The notes: generated by a model not told the origin, from the letters alone. A DNA stretch of 59,497 nucleotides from Solicoccozyma terricola (GCA_001600875.1 BCLD01000017.1:591417-650913), one strand, 5' to 3'; counted from the first letter of the stretch, positions 10,302 to 26,619 are shown. Numbers and translations are program-made.

Positions 10302-12816
10302 TCAACAACCACTAAACCACGCTTGTCTTCTCGCTTTCATCTCCTCTCTTCCCGTGAGACGCACTTCCTTCATGAGCACTTCGATTTCGACCTCCCACAT
10401 ACCGTGCTCATAGTCTTCGACATCGATTATTTCTCGGTCGTCAAGCTCGGGCACAGACTTCCCATTGAGTCGCCACGAGGTCGAATACCGAGCGCCGGAA
10501 AGCTCGATTGGAGAAATTTGAATAGTAGGGCCATCGGAACAGGATATTGATAACGAATCGATGAGGGAGATCCTTTTGCTCAGGGAGAGAATTAGGCCCT
10601 CTAGGCAGACGGGACAAAAGGCTGCAGTCATCCGAGTGTCAGCTTGAAGTGGGAGCTTGGAGTCATTCGTGGTGAATACTCACTCGGATAGGTGACTCTG
10701 CGCATGAGACACTCCTCGTTCAACTAAGGTGCATGCTCTATTAGCTCGCAGACAAAGGAAGAATCCCGTAGACATCGACTTACTGGCCGTAATGTTACCG
10801 AGCTATTCTCTGCATATGTGGGAAATGCCCCGATATATCCCGAGCTGCCGTTATACCTGATTATCCAGTCATGAGGAACTGAAGGGTTGCGAAGGGATGC
10901 GTTGTTCGCCGCCACCCACCTCTCTTCTACTCCATACTCCAGGATCTCCAGACTCGTGATCATCTTCCCACCTTGACCTTCTTCCGCCTCCCATCCCGCC
11001 TTCGTCAACCCAACATTGACCACCATCGCATCTCCTGGTTTGTTTCCAGTCAAGCCCTCTAGCCCTTGATCAAGCGAAACTTCAACCCATGCCCTATCTT
11101 TAGACCCCTCCGATTCCGGTAACAGGGAGAAGGGGACAGGTACTGATGAGATTGTTACGTTCAAGTGAGATGACAAGGGAATGGAAGAGACTGAGAATCG
11201 AATCAAAGACGTTGGATAATCGCCTTTCGATGACTTGAAACTCGCTGACCAGTCTCCGGTGGACAAGTTATGCCATCTTCTCGCTCCGCTCCTAATTAGC
11301 CTCTCAGATATACGTTATCCTCAGCCCAATGAAACTCACGGATACGCTTGTAGTGGTACTTTAACATCTTCCATAGGAACCTTCTCCCCAAATCGGGGAG
11401 GCGAGGTCAACCAATGCGCCCAAGATAGATTATCGTATTGCAGCGCGGAGACAGGCGAGGCATTGACGCCGTCGTAAACGAATCCTGAAGAAAGGGGTCA
11501 ACGTGTTTAGAAATCTCATAGGCAGAGAAATATGTCAATGAATGTCCTACCACCATCGTATTCCTCTCCAACAGGTCTATAATCGGCCTTATCAGTTTCA
11601 GCTTGATGTCTTGTTCTGTGAAATCGGACCTACATGAGGGTATGGCCCAATTCATGTCTAGAACGACTTGAATAATCAGGTTCCATGGTTCCAACAGTTA
11701 CCATTGCCGTATTCGGACTCACCTCAACACCATAGGTCCATTAATCTTCGAAGCTGTGATCACTCTTTTCTCGCCAACATCAGTCTCCCCAGAAGAAAAC
11801 TACAACGATATTCACAAGGAACGAATCACTAACGTTGGTGTTCCACCCAACCCTCCATACAACGGATCATTACCTATCACAAAATTCAACAATCAAGGAC
11901 CATCCTCTTTCATTCGAAAGAAAGCAGAGACACACTCACCAAGTAACACAGGTTCATCACATCCTATATCTCCCTCACCTCCTCCTTCTCGTAACCATCT
12001 ACAAACTTCTATCACTTTGTTTTTCCCTTCTGCAGTGTAGTATACACCACGGAGTTCAGGGCCTGGTCTGTACAAACCGAACGGCGTGCTGTGTGAGTAA
12101 CGACAATGTAGTTAGTATATGAACATGGAAGAAGTAACGAGGATGGAGGAACTTACTCTTTGGGAGTATCGTGATCCCCTATTCCACTCTAGAGTAGAAA
12201 CATAAGAACTCCAACATCAGTCCGTTTCCTGTCACTTTGACGGAACACTCGACAGGATCCATCACAGACCTCGTTTGAAGGGACAAAAACTGCCCATATA
12301 TTCAATAACGGCTTCACAAGACCAAACGCCCCTTCTGGTCTAATGACGTCGTCAGTGAGTGATTGAGCGTCCGTGAAGAACTTTGTCTCCTCCGAGGACG
12401 TATCTATACTCGGTGTGGGATGTAAGTGAGGAGTTCATGGGGTTTTTTCTGGGTGTGGAAGGAAAGAGGAATGTACATACAGCCATCACTGAAGAATACT
12501 AGATTCACACGGTTCTTAGCGGAACCTGATATCGATAGGTTACGAACGATCATTCCATCGATAGGTGGATTCGGTCTCTCCGACTTGTACCGTCCTTGCT
12601 GGTCGTCTTTTATCTGTTCAGTGTATGATATTGCATCTTGGACGTCTAGAACGACCTGTGTCACTGGTGTGGGATTAGCGTGGATGGTGTTGAAAGTGAG
12701 AAAAGCGAAGGTCAAGCTAAGCGAGGGGAGACGAGGGAATCAGTGTGAGAGGTAGCGACGGTGAGGAAGATATGCTTGGGATTATTTCGCCTGGTTGTTA
12801 GGTGTGATAGCTTCAT
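10302..12816 (-). CDS. Secreted M64-family (IgA-peptidase-like) metallopeptidase
   Basis: Zinc metallopeptidase of the M64 group found in many fungi; the natural substrate is unknown. The order of motifs is NRVNLVFFSDGYT, EETKFFTDA, LLNIWAVFVPSNESGIG, DTPFGLYRPGPELRGVYY, VLLGNDPLYGGLGG, then the zinc site SRHELGHTLIPVGEEYDGG with HExxH and the downstream glutamate region. A beta-rich C-terminal domain with several N-glycosylation sequons follows, ending in ECLMRR and FCPVCLEGL. The predicted start, MKLSHLTTSLTFAFLTFNTI, looks like a signal peptide, but needs a first intron with a GC donor (about 12789 down to 12718), so the exact N-terminus is uncertain. A short intron falls directly after the HELGHT codons. 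It is convergent with NDE1, about 210 bp between stop codons. Confidence 0.82.
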
Positions 12817-13112
12817 GGTGAGTAGTAGACCGTAGACCGTATATGGGCTGTTGATAGCAGTATGCCATGCATACCAACCAACCCATAGCGGATGATGACG
12901 TAATCAACGGGAACGGGTTACGTTACTTTCAACATTCAACGTCTCGCTCATTCAATCGCATCTGTGTCTCGTTACGCCCAATATCCCCACTCTGGGACAA
13001 GTACGGTATACAAAAGGAAAACACCCAGGGGAAGAATCATAAGATCGCGGAGTGATGGAAGAAGGGGTAGGGTGGGAAGGACGGGAGAGTCTACGTCCTA
13101 TGCTGGAAAGAC

Positions 13113-14353
<1,241 letters not shown>

Positions 14354-14913
14354 GATGACAGACCGAGTCAATCGGAGGGGATTTGACAAGGGCGGGCGGG
14401 GAGATCGACTGGCTGTAGAGGAGGTGAGTAGGATTGTGGGATGGAATAGTCGATGGAAAATGAGTTGGGGGTTGCAAGAACCAGTGTCCATGCTACACAC
14501 CGAGGGGTGAGGGATGCTTGATGGTGATGTTCACCTGATGTTTACCTGATGATACCTGGATGCTACTGACACTACTGGCCATGTCCGGCACTTGACCTGA
14601 ACCGGACATCCATCTTCATCTCCGTGTCTCCTCCGTCTTGCGTCATCACCCTCCCCCAGGAGCGGAAGTCGGATGCGATGGCGAGGAGCGATGCAGAGGT
14701 GACATCCACAGCCGCCACCTTTCGCTCCTAGCACCTGCATGTGTAGGATGTATCGACTCGAGTCTCAAGAAGTGGTCACGCAATTGAGGTAGTTCAACAT
14801 ATTGGGTAACAGCAACAACCCCCCCCCCCTGATTCTTTCTTAGTTCTTTGTTGGGGAAACCGGTGCATGTCTACTTGGTAGGAAAGGGAGGCGGTGAAAT
14901 TCGATACTCAACG
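14354..14913. promoter_or_regulatory. Divergent intergenic region, UBC13 / Rho GEF
   Basis: A 560-bp stretch between two start codons. It contains three copies of the octamer ACCTGATG or a one-base variant at about 14530-14560, and an 11-base C run at 14819-14829 just upstream of the Rho GEF start. I see no gene in it; the open frames on both strands lack conserved motifs. Confidence 0.45.
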
Positions 14914-17900
14914 ATGGAGTCCCATCGAGAACAAGCTGAAGATGGCTCTCACTCTCCAGCAAGACACGTCTACGCTACCCCATCGCATGGTGAAGCATTA
15001 GTGGGTCCAACGAACCCTGGCGTTGAAACCACCACCGAGCTGGATCTACCTGGGTACTCGGATCAACCGGACGCCCAATCGAATGGCATTCTACACCCAA
15101 ACGGCACCTCCGACATGTATCATACACACCAACACCCCTCATACCAGCCTCAGGAACCCGTACCTCACTTCGTCGCTTCCGGAAACACCTCTAGCCCAAC
15201 TACACCGCTTTCATCCACCGACCATGGTAGTCTCGGTAGAAGATCTTTACCACGACTACCACCTAATTCAGGTATAGGGAGTAATACTCCACCTGAATCG
15301 CCATCACCATCGAGACCGGGTTCAAGTGCTGGTCCACGAATACCATCCAGTAGGAAACCATTACCACCGGCTCCTGGAAACATACACCCCTCGAGTTTTC
15401 ACTCGTCTTCGTCGTCTCCTTCTTCTGGCAAACCATCTGGAGGTTCTCATTTCGATACTTCACATTTCCCACCATCGATACAGGTACCACCACCACCACC
15501 ACCACCGCCACCACCTCTTGGCATGTTTTACCCTCCTTTTGTCAATGCAGGTGGTGGAGGTTACTCTGGTTCCCCTTCAACTCAATTTAACCCATACATG
15601 TTCCCTCCTGGGTATATACCGCCATACCTGCCTCCTGGAATGCCACCTGGGATACCATCAGGTGGACCAATGAACGGTGTACCGCAATTCCCAATGGGAT
15701 ATCCATCACAATATGGTTTCCCATATGGTGTTCCTTCATTCCCTCCTCCGCCACCTCCTCAATATCCCACTGGTCCACCACCGCCCATTCTCCCACCTCA
15801 GTCTTATTCGCAACCAGCAAGGGAAGAAGAACATGATGCGAGCTCATTGGGGCAGGCGCAAGGGCGGGAGACGAGTCATATCACAGTTCCAGTGCAATCG
15901 AATGATATGATCACTCCGAAAGCACTACCGGAGATCAAATCTACGAACATGAACCCTGGATCGTATTTTGATTCTCGAGAAAAGGCTAGACTGGACTCTT
16001 CGGATGATCTCAGAGATATGCGGGATGATGATGAAGAGGGGACGTATGGAATTGGAGCGATCATGCTCAATCCTGCAAATGGGAATGAAGATCATCAGTT
16101 TGACGATGAAACAATAGGTGAACGGATGGTGGATGGAGATCAACATGATGATCATGCTGCATATCTCTCCCAACCCAATGGAAGAGAAGAAACAACGACG
16201 GAATCAGGTTTAAGAACACCGCAATTCTCTAGGCAAACTACGGCTACGTCTACCGCCGAGAGTTATGCTGCGTATGGAGCTTCCTCAGCGGATCATCGTC
16301 AGAGTACAGTGTCGATTCCTACTTCCATATCTACGATTGATCCTGGAGGGCCTTCGGGGCAACGCAGGGGTACCGAGCTAGCGCCTTCGTGGACAAATCA
16401 ATCTACAGCTTCTCGAGCACCAGCGAGATGGGTTCAGAATAAGTTGTTCCTGCATCAAAGTCATGCGGCTGGTGCATCGCCTTCAACATTCGGAGATGGG
16501 TATTATGATGATGAGGACGACGCATATCAAGACGAGGATGAGGATGAAGAGGAACCTGAGATGAATTTTTTCAATCCGGCGTTGTTGAGCCATGTTAGTG
16601 TACAATTGAGGGACAGGGTGGAGAGGGGACGACATGTCAAGGGTGGGATTCCTTGGCCTCATAGTTTCACAGGGAGGGATCTAGTGGTGAGTCCTAGAAA
16701 TTAGTCTCGCCCTGGTGTCCTGTTAAACTCGGCGTTCAACTCGACCAGACGACGATACAAGGCTTCCTACCAGCATATACCCGGACAGCGGCGACCGATC
16801 GTCGGTTCGCCCTTGGCGTCGCTCATTCACTACAGAACCAGCTGTTCTTCGTGGACGTGGACTGGGATGTAAAGCCTTTACTGGATTCTGCGGAGGATGT
16901 CTTTCAATTCATGACGGAGCTGGAGGGGATGGCTGGGACGACTTATGAGTTGCCGACGTGAGTGCCTGTGTAGGACAGTGAGAATTTCGATACTGAGGGA
17001 TGTGTCCCCTACAGTGGAGTTCAAACTATGGTCACCAAGTGTTATAGTCCCAGTTGCCAAGCGGACAGCAGATGTTACTCCCCACGATGTCCTTACAAAA
17101 TCAGTGCCGTAAGTCTTGTCGAGGTGCTTCAGGTGGCTGAGACTGACGCCAGCAGGACTTCTAGGACAAATATCTGAAGCCGTTGCCTACCGAAGAGGCA
17201 TCGGCCAGTAGAGTCGCACCTCCGAAGAGTAAAGAGTGGTCCGATGGGATATCGCCCGAGATTCTTGCTCAGATACCTGAGTCTGAAATAAGGCGGCAAA
17301 CGTGAGTAGCCCTTAGAGCTGATATTAAAGAAGATCAACTGACTGTTTGGACCGGCTTAGTATCATTCATCAGGCCATACTGGCCGAGGAGCAGTATGAG
17401 GCCGACCTCAACGCTGTTGAAACGGTGAAGCTTGACGTTGTCGACACGGAGATGCCGACGCTGACATCTAGTCCTCCAAACAGCTATTTATCAGCCCATT
17501 GAGAATAGCCAATCCCCCCATCGTGCGATCACTCAAGGAGCTGGAAGATCTCATTCAGGATATTTTCGGCAATATTTTAGAGCTCAGGGAGACCAGCTCA
17601 AGGTTACTCGAATTCTTCTCCGTCCGCCAAAGAGAAGGCGGGCCGCTCATCACCACGATCGGCGACGGCTTCCTCTCCGCTGCGGCGGAGTTTCATAACA
17701 CATACCCCGCTTACATCGGGCATCTACCTCAAGCAGAGGATCGGCTACGGGAAGAATTTGCGCACAACGCCGAGTTCCGATTCTTCGTTGATGTTAGTGT
17801 AAGCGCGCATGCTATGGAGTGAGACGCTGACGACAGTGCCTTGGTCTTCAGCGAGTGGTTAGGCAAAACGAAAATCGTCGTATGGACATCAAGCATTTAA

Positions 17901-20900
17901 TAACCCGACCTGCGACGCAGCTGCAGAGGTACCCCAAGGTCCTTGAAGCAATACTGAACGAGACGCCCGACGACAGCCCGGATGCAGGTTTCCTAGCTGA
18001 AGCTATAAGATCTATTCGTAACCTCGGTCTCGCAGCCCAGCTCCGCCAATTCCAGGCTTCCAATGGCAAGGACGAGCCGATGCACACACTGACAGATCCG
18101 AGTGCACGGCAGGATCCGGTGGCTGTCCGAGAAAACATCGGCGGAAAGAACTGGTATCAATTCGTTGCAGTGGAAGATTTGGCCACCATGACCGATGATG
18201 AGAAGAAGTTGCAGGAGTGAGTCACGTTGTGGTATCCGCCTATTAGACCTGCGCTTATTGGAGCGTCATGGCAGGACTATATGGGAGCTGATACGGGGGG
18301 AGATGTCGTACGTGGCTGACCTACGCGTAGTGGACACAGTGAGTGTGGGCCATCGTTCGGTAGATAAATTTCGCAGGCTGATTCAGCTCATCGCAGGTCT
18401 TTGTACGAGGCCTGCGTGAAGCAGACCGACCAGTCATCGAGCGATCCCGTTTGGAGCTTTTCATTGATGATGTTTTCCACAACTACCGCAACATCTTGGA
18501 GATCCATGAAGGCCTACTCGAGTCCCTCACCAACCGGCAGACCGAGCAGCATCCTCACGTTGGTGCTGTAGGTGACCTGATCTTCGACGCAGCTTTGCGA
18601 TGGCAGGAAACATACCTGGAATACACTGCTCACTACCCCAAAGCCAAGTACGCGCTCGAGCAGGAGCAACAGTCTAACAAAGCACTCGCATCTTTTCTCG
18701 ACAAATGTCGCAATACTCCGGGCACCTCAAAACAGGGATTGGATCACTTCCTTATCCTGCCAATCCAGAGGCTGCTGCGGTATCCTCTCTTGTTGAACTC
18801 GATCCTTAAGCTTGTGAAGCGGACCGGGCCGGAAGATCACGCGGACATCGAAACTATTCCTCAGGTGACTGAGCTGATCGCTGAGCAGGGAAAGCAGTCA
18901 CAGCAGGGCGTCGTTTCCGCAGAAGCCAAGGTGTCACTGTGGCAGCTACCTAACACCATCGATGGTGGAAAGTTCGGGGAAGGAGCGGTTGAAGCATTGG
19001 ACCTGCGGAATCCCATGCGAGAATTGGTTCACAAGGCGAAACTTTACCGACAGCCCGAGTCTGGTACAATCAGTTCATCGTGGACGGAGCTGACAGCTTA
19101 TCTCTTCGACACTTACTGTTAGTCTGCACTAGCTATCCTGTCGACGTTGGGCATATCGAGCTTACATGATCCGTGAACAGTTGTACTCACCAAGCAAGGC
19201 AAGATCAGCTCCAAGCACGCCGACGGACCTCTGAGATATGTCATCAACAGGAGAGTGAGTGCATCTCGTGACCGGAAGGAAGTAGAGTATGAAAACCTGA
19301 CTTGTCAATGCAGCCCATTCCTGTCGAGCTCATGACTCTTGGGCGTTTTGACGAGCCGGCGGTGGCACGCAGTGTCGGTCTGTTACGCAGTTTCCGATCC
19401 AGCGAGCGACATAATGATACTGCGGAGAATGAGGCTGAACCATCGCGCCAGCTCTTCCCGTTCACCTACGCAACACCCGGTGGTCAATACACGCTTTGGG
19501 CGGACTCAGCTACGGCTCGTGCAGAGTGGAAGACTGCTTTCATGCATGCCAAAGCATTACGGCAAGCGGATTTGGAAGCCAACAAGGTGCGCTGGAGATC
19601 TCCTGTCCGCTACGTCGCGGAACCGTCATCTGACATTCATCAGCACCGCAGATCTTCGAACTCACCCCCCTCAGTGTCGGAACATTTTACGTGTGAGTGG
19701 GAAGGCCATCCTCCCCAAGTGGGCTCCGCTGATATCATCATGCTTCATACGATCAGCGCACCCACATATGCCCCACAGGCAATACACAACGAATTGTGGA
19801 CGGATAGGGTCGTTACCACTGTGCCGTTCCGCACGCCTGATAACAGAGAACTCTTTGGAGTCGGTACTGCGGAGGGTGTCTGGCTGGGATTGCGGCAGGA
19901 CCCGAGGTGTGAGTTCGGATATCCACGTCGGATGAGTCCAGAATACGTTGACCAATCACGCCCGATTCAGCACTGCGCAAGGTGTTACACCTCAAGGGTG
20001 TCACCCAGATAGCCGGTGAGTCACTAAGCTGTCCCGTATATAGTCCGCCTGAGTGCTGATGTTCCGGGCTTAACAGTACTCGAAGACTTTTCGTTATTCT
20101 TGGTGCTCAGCAACAAGGTGATCTTCTTTTGCTGCTGGTACAGAGCATGGATACTGATGAGTTACAACACAGTCTCTATTGGCTTACCCTCTAGAAGCTC
20201 TCGCTCCATCGAGCCATAACGTCGGGAACCAGCCGGTTCGGGGTCATCAAAAAATCTCAGACTCCAAGCACGAAGTGTCATTCTTTGCTGTCGGCAAGCT
20301 CAATGGTAGGACGCTGGTGATCACGATGAGGCAGAAGGGGGTGAGTGTGTTAATATGACTGCAGAACAGGATCAACGCTGACAGGCATCCTCTGCCTCTA
20401 CAGCTCGATTCGTGAGCTTGACAATCTCCGTTCGTCCTTTACAATCCTGCTGACGATACCCTCATTCAGCATCTTCCGTTGTATGGAACCCATTGCGGCA
20501 GATAGAGATCGAGACGAGGACAGTCGGAACAGGCTATTTGGAGGACTCGGTCTTTTGAGCCAGAGATCGGATTGGTTCAGGTATGTAGGGGCAATGGCAA
20601 TTGAGGATGCAGTGCAAAATCTGACGTCCGAGTTTCTCTTCATGCTCAGACTTTACAAGGTGAGACCAGAAAGAAGCAAGAAGAAAATCTTCCCGTGCAT
20701 CGCTCATTAACCTCCGCTTACTTCAGGAATTTTTCGTTGCAAGCGTTGCTACCCATGTTCATTTCTTGAAAAACAAACTGTATGGTCAGGGCCTTCTTCG
20801 GTTCGACTATTGCTTGCTGACATCGTGTCTGGCGTAGTGTTGTCGTGACCTCACGGTCGTTTGAGATAATTGATCTGAGGTGCGCTTCCGTTTATGACAT

Positions 20901-21938
20901 CCTTCATCCTTTCTGACATACCTCTCGCCCGTCGTAGCGAGTTAATGCCAGCAACAATACCTGCATGGCCGCAGAAGACGGATCCAGCGCTCCTAGCTCT
21001 GCGACAACGGGCGGAAGCGGCTCGACCTATCAGTCTGCTTCGGGCGTCCGAATCCGAGTTCTTACTGGTGAGTGCCATGCCGCTTAACATGTCAAATGCT
21101 TTCGCTGACGTGCGATCGTTGGCAGTGCTACGATACCTTCGCGTTTTATGTGGACAGACATGGGTTTCCATCTCGGTCACATGCCATTGACTACGAAGGC
21201 CGTGAGTGTCCTGTGACTACGCTTGATGCTCTAGTATGATAACGTTCGAGCATATATATCTGCAGGTCCGGATTCTATTGCATTCCATCCACCTTGTAAG
21301 TGTTTGGTCGATTTTTGGACGGGGAGGGCTTCAGCTGATTGATCCTGCTTTTCCTAGATGTATTACTCTTCGCTGTTGGCTTCGTGGAGATCCGCCACAT
21401 TAGCAACATGACGCTGATCCAGATCGTTATGGCCACCGATGTTCGGTGTTCATTTGAGTGAGTGCTGGGTGATGGGTATCTGGCTTTAATATTGTGTTGA
21501 AGTGGTGCTGCATGTTCAGCGGCCAAAATGCAAATCCAAAATATGTCCTACCGACGCCCGGCGTCAACGGATACGAAGAGGACACGTCCTTGGAGCCAAG
21601 AATACACTTGGTCAAGCGATCGGGCGAGCAGCGACCAAGTCATAAAGGCTATGGACAGGAAATGTGAGGTTGGCTCTGTTCTATATGCACTTGTACCGTT
21701 TGCTAACCATAACCACTCTTTGTAACAGTTTCGAACTGACCCCGACGCTGCTACTCTCGGCAACGTTCCCGTTGCCTTCAGTGACTGACACCAACTACTT
21801 CCCTCCAGCTCCGGAGGTTCAGTTTGTAAGACGCGACTCATCTGCGTCTTGAAGAAACCGATGCTGACATTTACATTATCGACATCACAGCCCTCGGGTG
21901 GTCCCTCAAATGGCTATGGTTATTCGCCGTGGAGTTGA
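14914..21938 (+). CDS. ROM2: Rho1-type GEF: DEP, two DH domains, PH, CNH
   Basis: Guanine-nucleotide exchange factor of the Rom2/Rgf family, which activates Rho1 in cell-wall integrity signalling at the cell cortex. Residues 1 to about 560 are disordered (poly-Pro, Gly-Pro-Met-Tyr, acidic DDEDEDEEEP). A DEP domain follows (QLRDRVERGRHVKGGIPWP, HSFTGRDLVTTIQGFLP), then the family Cys block KCYSPSCQADSRCYSPRCPY. DH1 starts RRQTIIHQAILAEEQYEADL; its CR3 reads ITRPATQLQRYPKVLEAIL. DH2 starts LQETIWELIRGEMSYVADL; its CR3 reads LILPIQRLLRYPLLLNSIL. A PH-like region with GGQYTLWADSATARAEWK follows, then a CNH domain from FTCEWEGHPP to GPSNGYGYSPWS. The two DH domains are joined through intron 18218-18277 in phase (QE/T-I-W-E-L-I), so this is one gene. 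An upstream TTG-started extension to 14848 is not needed. Fine intron borders in the CNH are by eye. Confidence 0.87.
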
Positions 21939-22606
21939 TCTTCAGCAATCGGCGCTGTCTCACGCGTAATTGTCATTATATCTTATTTTCGTGGGAATAT
22001 GTTCTGGTCTACTAGGCGTTGTGACTTGTGATGTTCAGGTAAAGAGCATGTTCCATTTGTACATCTATCAATGTGGTATATCCGATAGACGTAACGGCGC
22101 TAAGATCGGTAGGAAATGGCAATAGCTTATACAATAAAGGGAACTCGGAGAACGGGGGGATGAATAGGGGGCGTATACGTAGCTATCGAAGAGCGAGGCG
22201 AGCGTATAGAAAACGACGACAAGTAGGGGATGGGAGAGGGGGCCNNNNNNNNNNNNNNNNNNNNNNNNNNNNNNNNNNNNNNNNNNNNNNNNNNNNNNNN
22301 NNNNNNNNNNNNNNNNNNNNNNNNNNNNNNNNNNNNNNNNNNNNNNNNNNNNNNNNNNNNNNNNNNNNNNNNNNNNNNNNNNNNNNNNNNNNNNNNNNNN
22401 NNNNNNNNNNNNNNNNNNNNNNNNNNNNNNNNNNNNNNNNNNNNNNNNNNNNNNNNNNNNNNNNNNNNNNNNNNNNNNNNNNNNGGAGAAGAGGGGGGGG
22501 ATATGGAGAGGGGGAGAGTAGGCCGAAACGTCCATGCGAAAAAGAGGGGTGTCGCAATCGTAGACAAAAAGTCAAGTGAGAGAGGATGATGTGAAGGGGG
22601 CGAATT
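21939..22606. other. Convergent intergenic region with assembly gap
   Basis: A 668-bp stretch between the stop codons of the Rho GEF and RAB5. The centre (22245-22484) is 240 unknown bases, flanked on both sides by G-rich sequence (GGGAGAGGGGGCC and GGAGAAGAGGGGGGGG). A palindromic CGxxTACG-like segment lies around 22170-22210. Open frames spanning the N run are artefacts. No gene is evident. Confidence 0.8.
22245..22484. other. Assembly gap (240 N)
   Basis: All bases are N. The gap sits between purine-rich G-run flanks, consistent with a sequencing failure at a G-rich low-complexity tract. The true length is unknown. Confidence 0.99.
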
Positions 22607-24291
22607 TCAACAACATCCACCCTTGACCTTACTAGCGATCCCACCTTCTCCGAGGTTTACTCTCCCGCTTTCGTTCGATTGAGCTGCACCTGCTCGTCGT
22701 GAATTTGCAGAGTTTGCAGAGGCTGGAGTCTTTGGTTGCATCGATTCCATTGGCAGTTTCTTGGCTGTTTTTTTTTTTTGGCCGGACAATCATACGATCC
22801 CGTATCAGCCGACTCGTGCAAACTTGCCATCATCAAAGAAAGAAAACCTTCCCGAAGCTAACTCACCAATCTCAGTGAACAACTCCTGAACACCCTTCCC
22901 AGTCTTCGCACTAGCCTCAAAGAACAATAAATTCCCAGCTTCTTTGGCATAAGCAACTGCTTCCTCCCTTGATACCTGTCTCAAACTCTCTCCTGCCGAT
23001 GTAGTCTCAACAATCGTAGTCTCTTCCGTTTCCTCTCCTTCTCCTTCTCCGTTTGATTCCGCTGAAGTCCCATCCTCGACGTTGGTAGGATTGGAAATGA
23101 AAGGAGATGTTGGAGATGTAGTTGAATCGGTGATCAGATCGAGCTATAAGAAAAAAATCCCCACCAGAAAAGAAAAAAACAGCCAATATCCACGCATTCT
23201 CTTTAGCAATGTGATTCCCAGACGCAAATTCAAAACGATCTTCACAATCGCCTACACTTACCTTATTACCAACCAACGCAATTACAATATTCGGATTCGC
23301 CTGTCTTTGAAGTTCATTTACCCAAGCTTTTGCTTTCTCGAGTGATGCCTATACCCCGCCCGCGCCCAAAAAAAACCATCGTCCAAAAGAGGCCCAAAGT
23401 TTTATAAGATTCAGTCGTGTGTGTGTTCGGTCACAAAGTTCGGGGGTTAAGACTCACAGCTTTGGTTATGTCATATACGACAACAGCTGCAGCTGCATTT
23501 CGATAATACATAGGAGCGAGGGAATGGAATCGTTCTAGATTAATCGAATAGGAGAAGGAGGATAATTTCGAAATTTCGTTTTAAATTCGAGCAATAATCG
23601 ATGGGATTGAAATATTTTTAGAACTAACCTTGGCCTGCAGTATCCCATATCTCAAATTTGATAACTTTATCTTCCAATCTACATTCTAATCCCCGAACGA
23701 AACGAAAGCATCAGACATTTTTTGAATACTCCCCGAAGCTCGGAAAAAGAATGGGGATTCACAAAAAAAAAAAAGACCCCCCCACTTACTCTGTGTCAAG
23801 AAAGCAGCTCCAATTGTCGGACTATTATGTTCATTGAAATCATTACTGACGAAACGCATGACAAGAGATGATTTGCCAACTGCTGCTTCACCTGATTTGG
23901 ATGGGGGAAAAAATGGAAACAAAGGGGTGAGTAAAAGGGTTTTTTCTTGTTCTATTGAGTCAGTGCGGGTGGGAGAAACGATGACGGTATGTTCGAGTAG
24001 GTGCCTCGGAATGATAGGAAAACGGAGGGAAAGACTTGGGGTTGTCATACCGAATAACCAGATGCCTCCCTGGTTTATCCACGTTGAACTTGGTATGAAC
24101 CCGAGTGAACCAATACCGATCCATCGATCCATTGGCCACGACTTTCCACATCCGCCAACCGCAGACTCCACAACCCCTCCCATAAGGTCTCCTCCTCCGT
24201 CTCCCACAGAACGCCTATTCGAGACTCTGGGACGCTCACCTAGTAGGACCAACTTGACCTGGATGGCCTTGACTGTAGTTTCCTCAGACAT
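22607..24291 (-). CDS. YPT5: RAB5/YPT5 small GTPase
   Basis: Early-endosome Rab GTPase that recruits effectors for endosome fusion and vacuolar sorting. Motifs in order: [19 protein letters not shown] (G1), [11 protein letters not shown] (Rab5-type switch I), [20 protein letters not shown] (G3, switch II), [24 protein letters not shown] (G4), [18 protein letters not shown] (G5), and a C-terminal Cys-Cys for double geranylgeranylation. Between G4 and [16 protein letters not shown] there is an extra acidic Ser/Thr/Glu-rich insertion of about 45 residues (for example [12 protein letters not shown]). At least six short introns; one interrupts the G1 loop and one the NKxD motif. The neighbouring ROM2 gene is convergent across an assembly gap. 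Confidence 0.93.
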
Positions 24292-24660
24292 GACTAGGAA
24301 GGGGGATGTGGATGGATGGGGGGAAGCTGGATGGGGGAAGCTGGATGTTGCAAGCGGTTGACTACGGGCGCTGATTCGACGAAGGGTGTCGGTAGGACGG
24401 ACGTGATCGAACGTGGCTTGCTATGGGGGGTGGGTAAGACTAGTAGATGTGCACGCTGTGACTCTGTGGACGAGTGTGGCCCGGGTTGCTGGGGATGATA
24501 TGTAGGATACGCTGGCCACCACCTCGGACGAGCTTGAGACCATCCCGTCCCCTCCCTCCCATCCCAATCCCCGGCTGCGCTTCACCAACACCGCGCTTCT
24601 AACTAATTCGCCACCGCCACCGCCACCGCCACCCATCCACCCTGCCATCCACCCTGCCAT
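24292..24660. promoter_or_regulatory. RAB5 promoter region
   Basis: This 369-bp stretch lies upstream of RAB5 and downstream of the peptidase stop codon. It contains a hexamer run of CCACCG units at about 24610-24634, and a near-perfect duplication of CCACCCTGCCAT at about 24637-24660 directly after the peptidase stop. No gene is apparent. Confidence 0.4.

Positions 24661-26619
<1,959 letters not shown>

Noticed and set aside
14848..14913. N-terminal extension of the Rho GEF
   Set aside because: It would start at TTG; the first ATG is at 14914 and no family motif lies upstream.
18190..18440. Gene boundary between DH1 and DH2 of the Rho GEF
   Set aside because: No stop codon, start codon or promoter-like gap; both short introns here join in phase and preserve conserved residues.
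22068..22644. Several open frames spanning the N gap
   Set aside because: They exist only because N is read as an unknown residue; the flanks have no motif.
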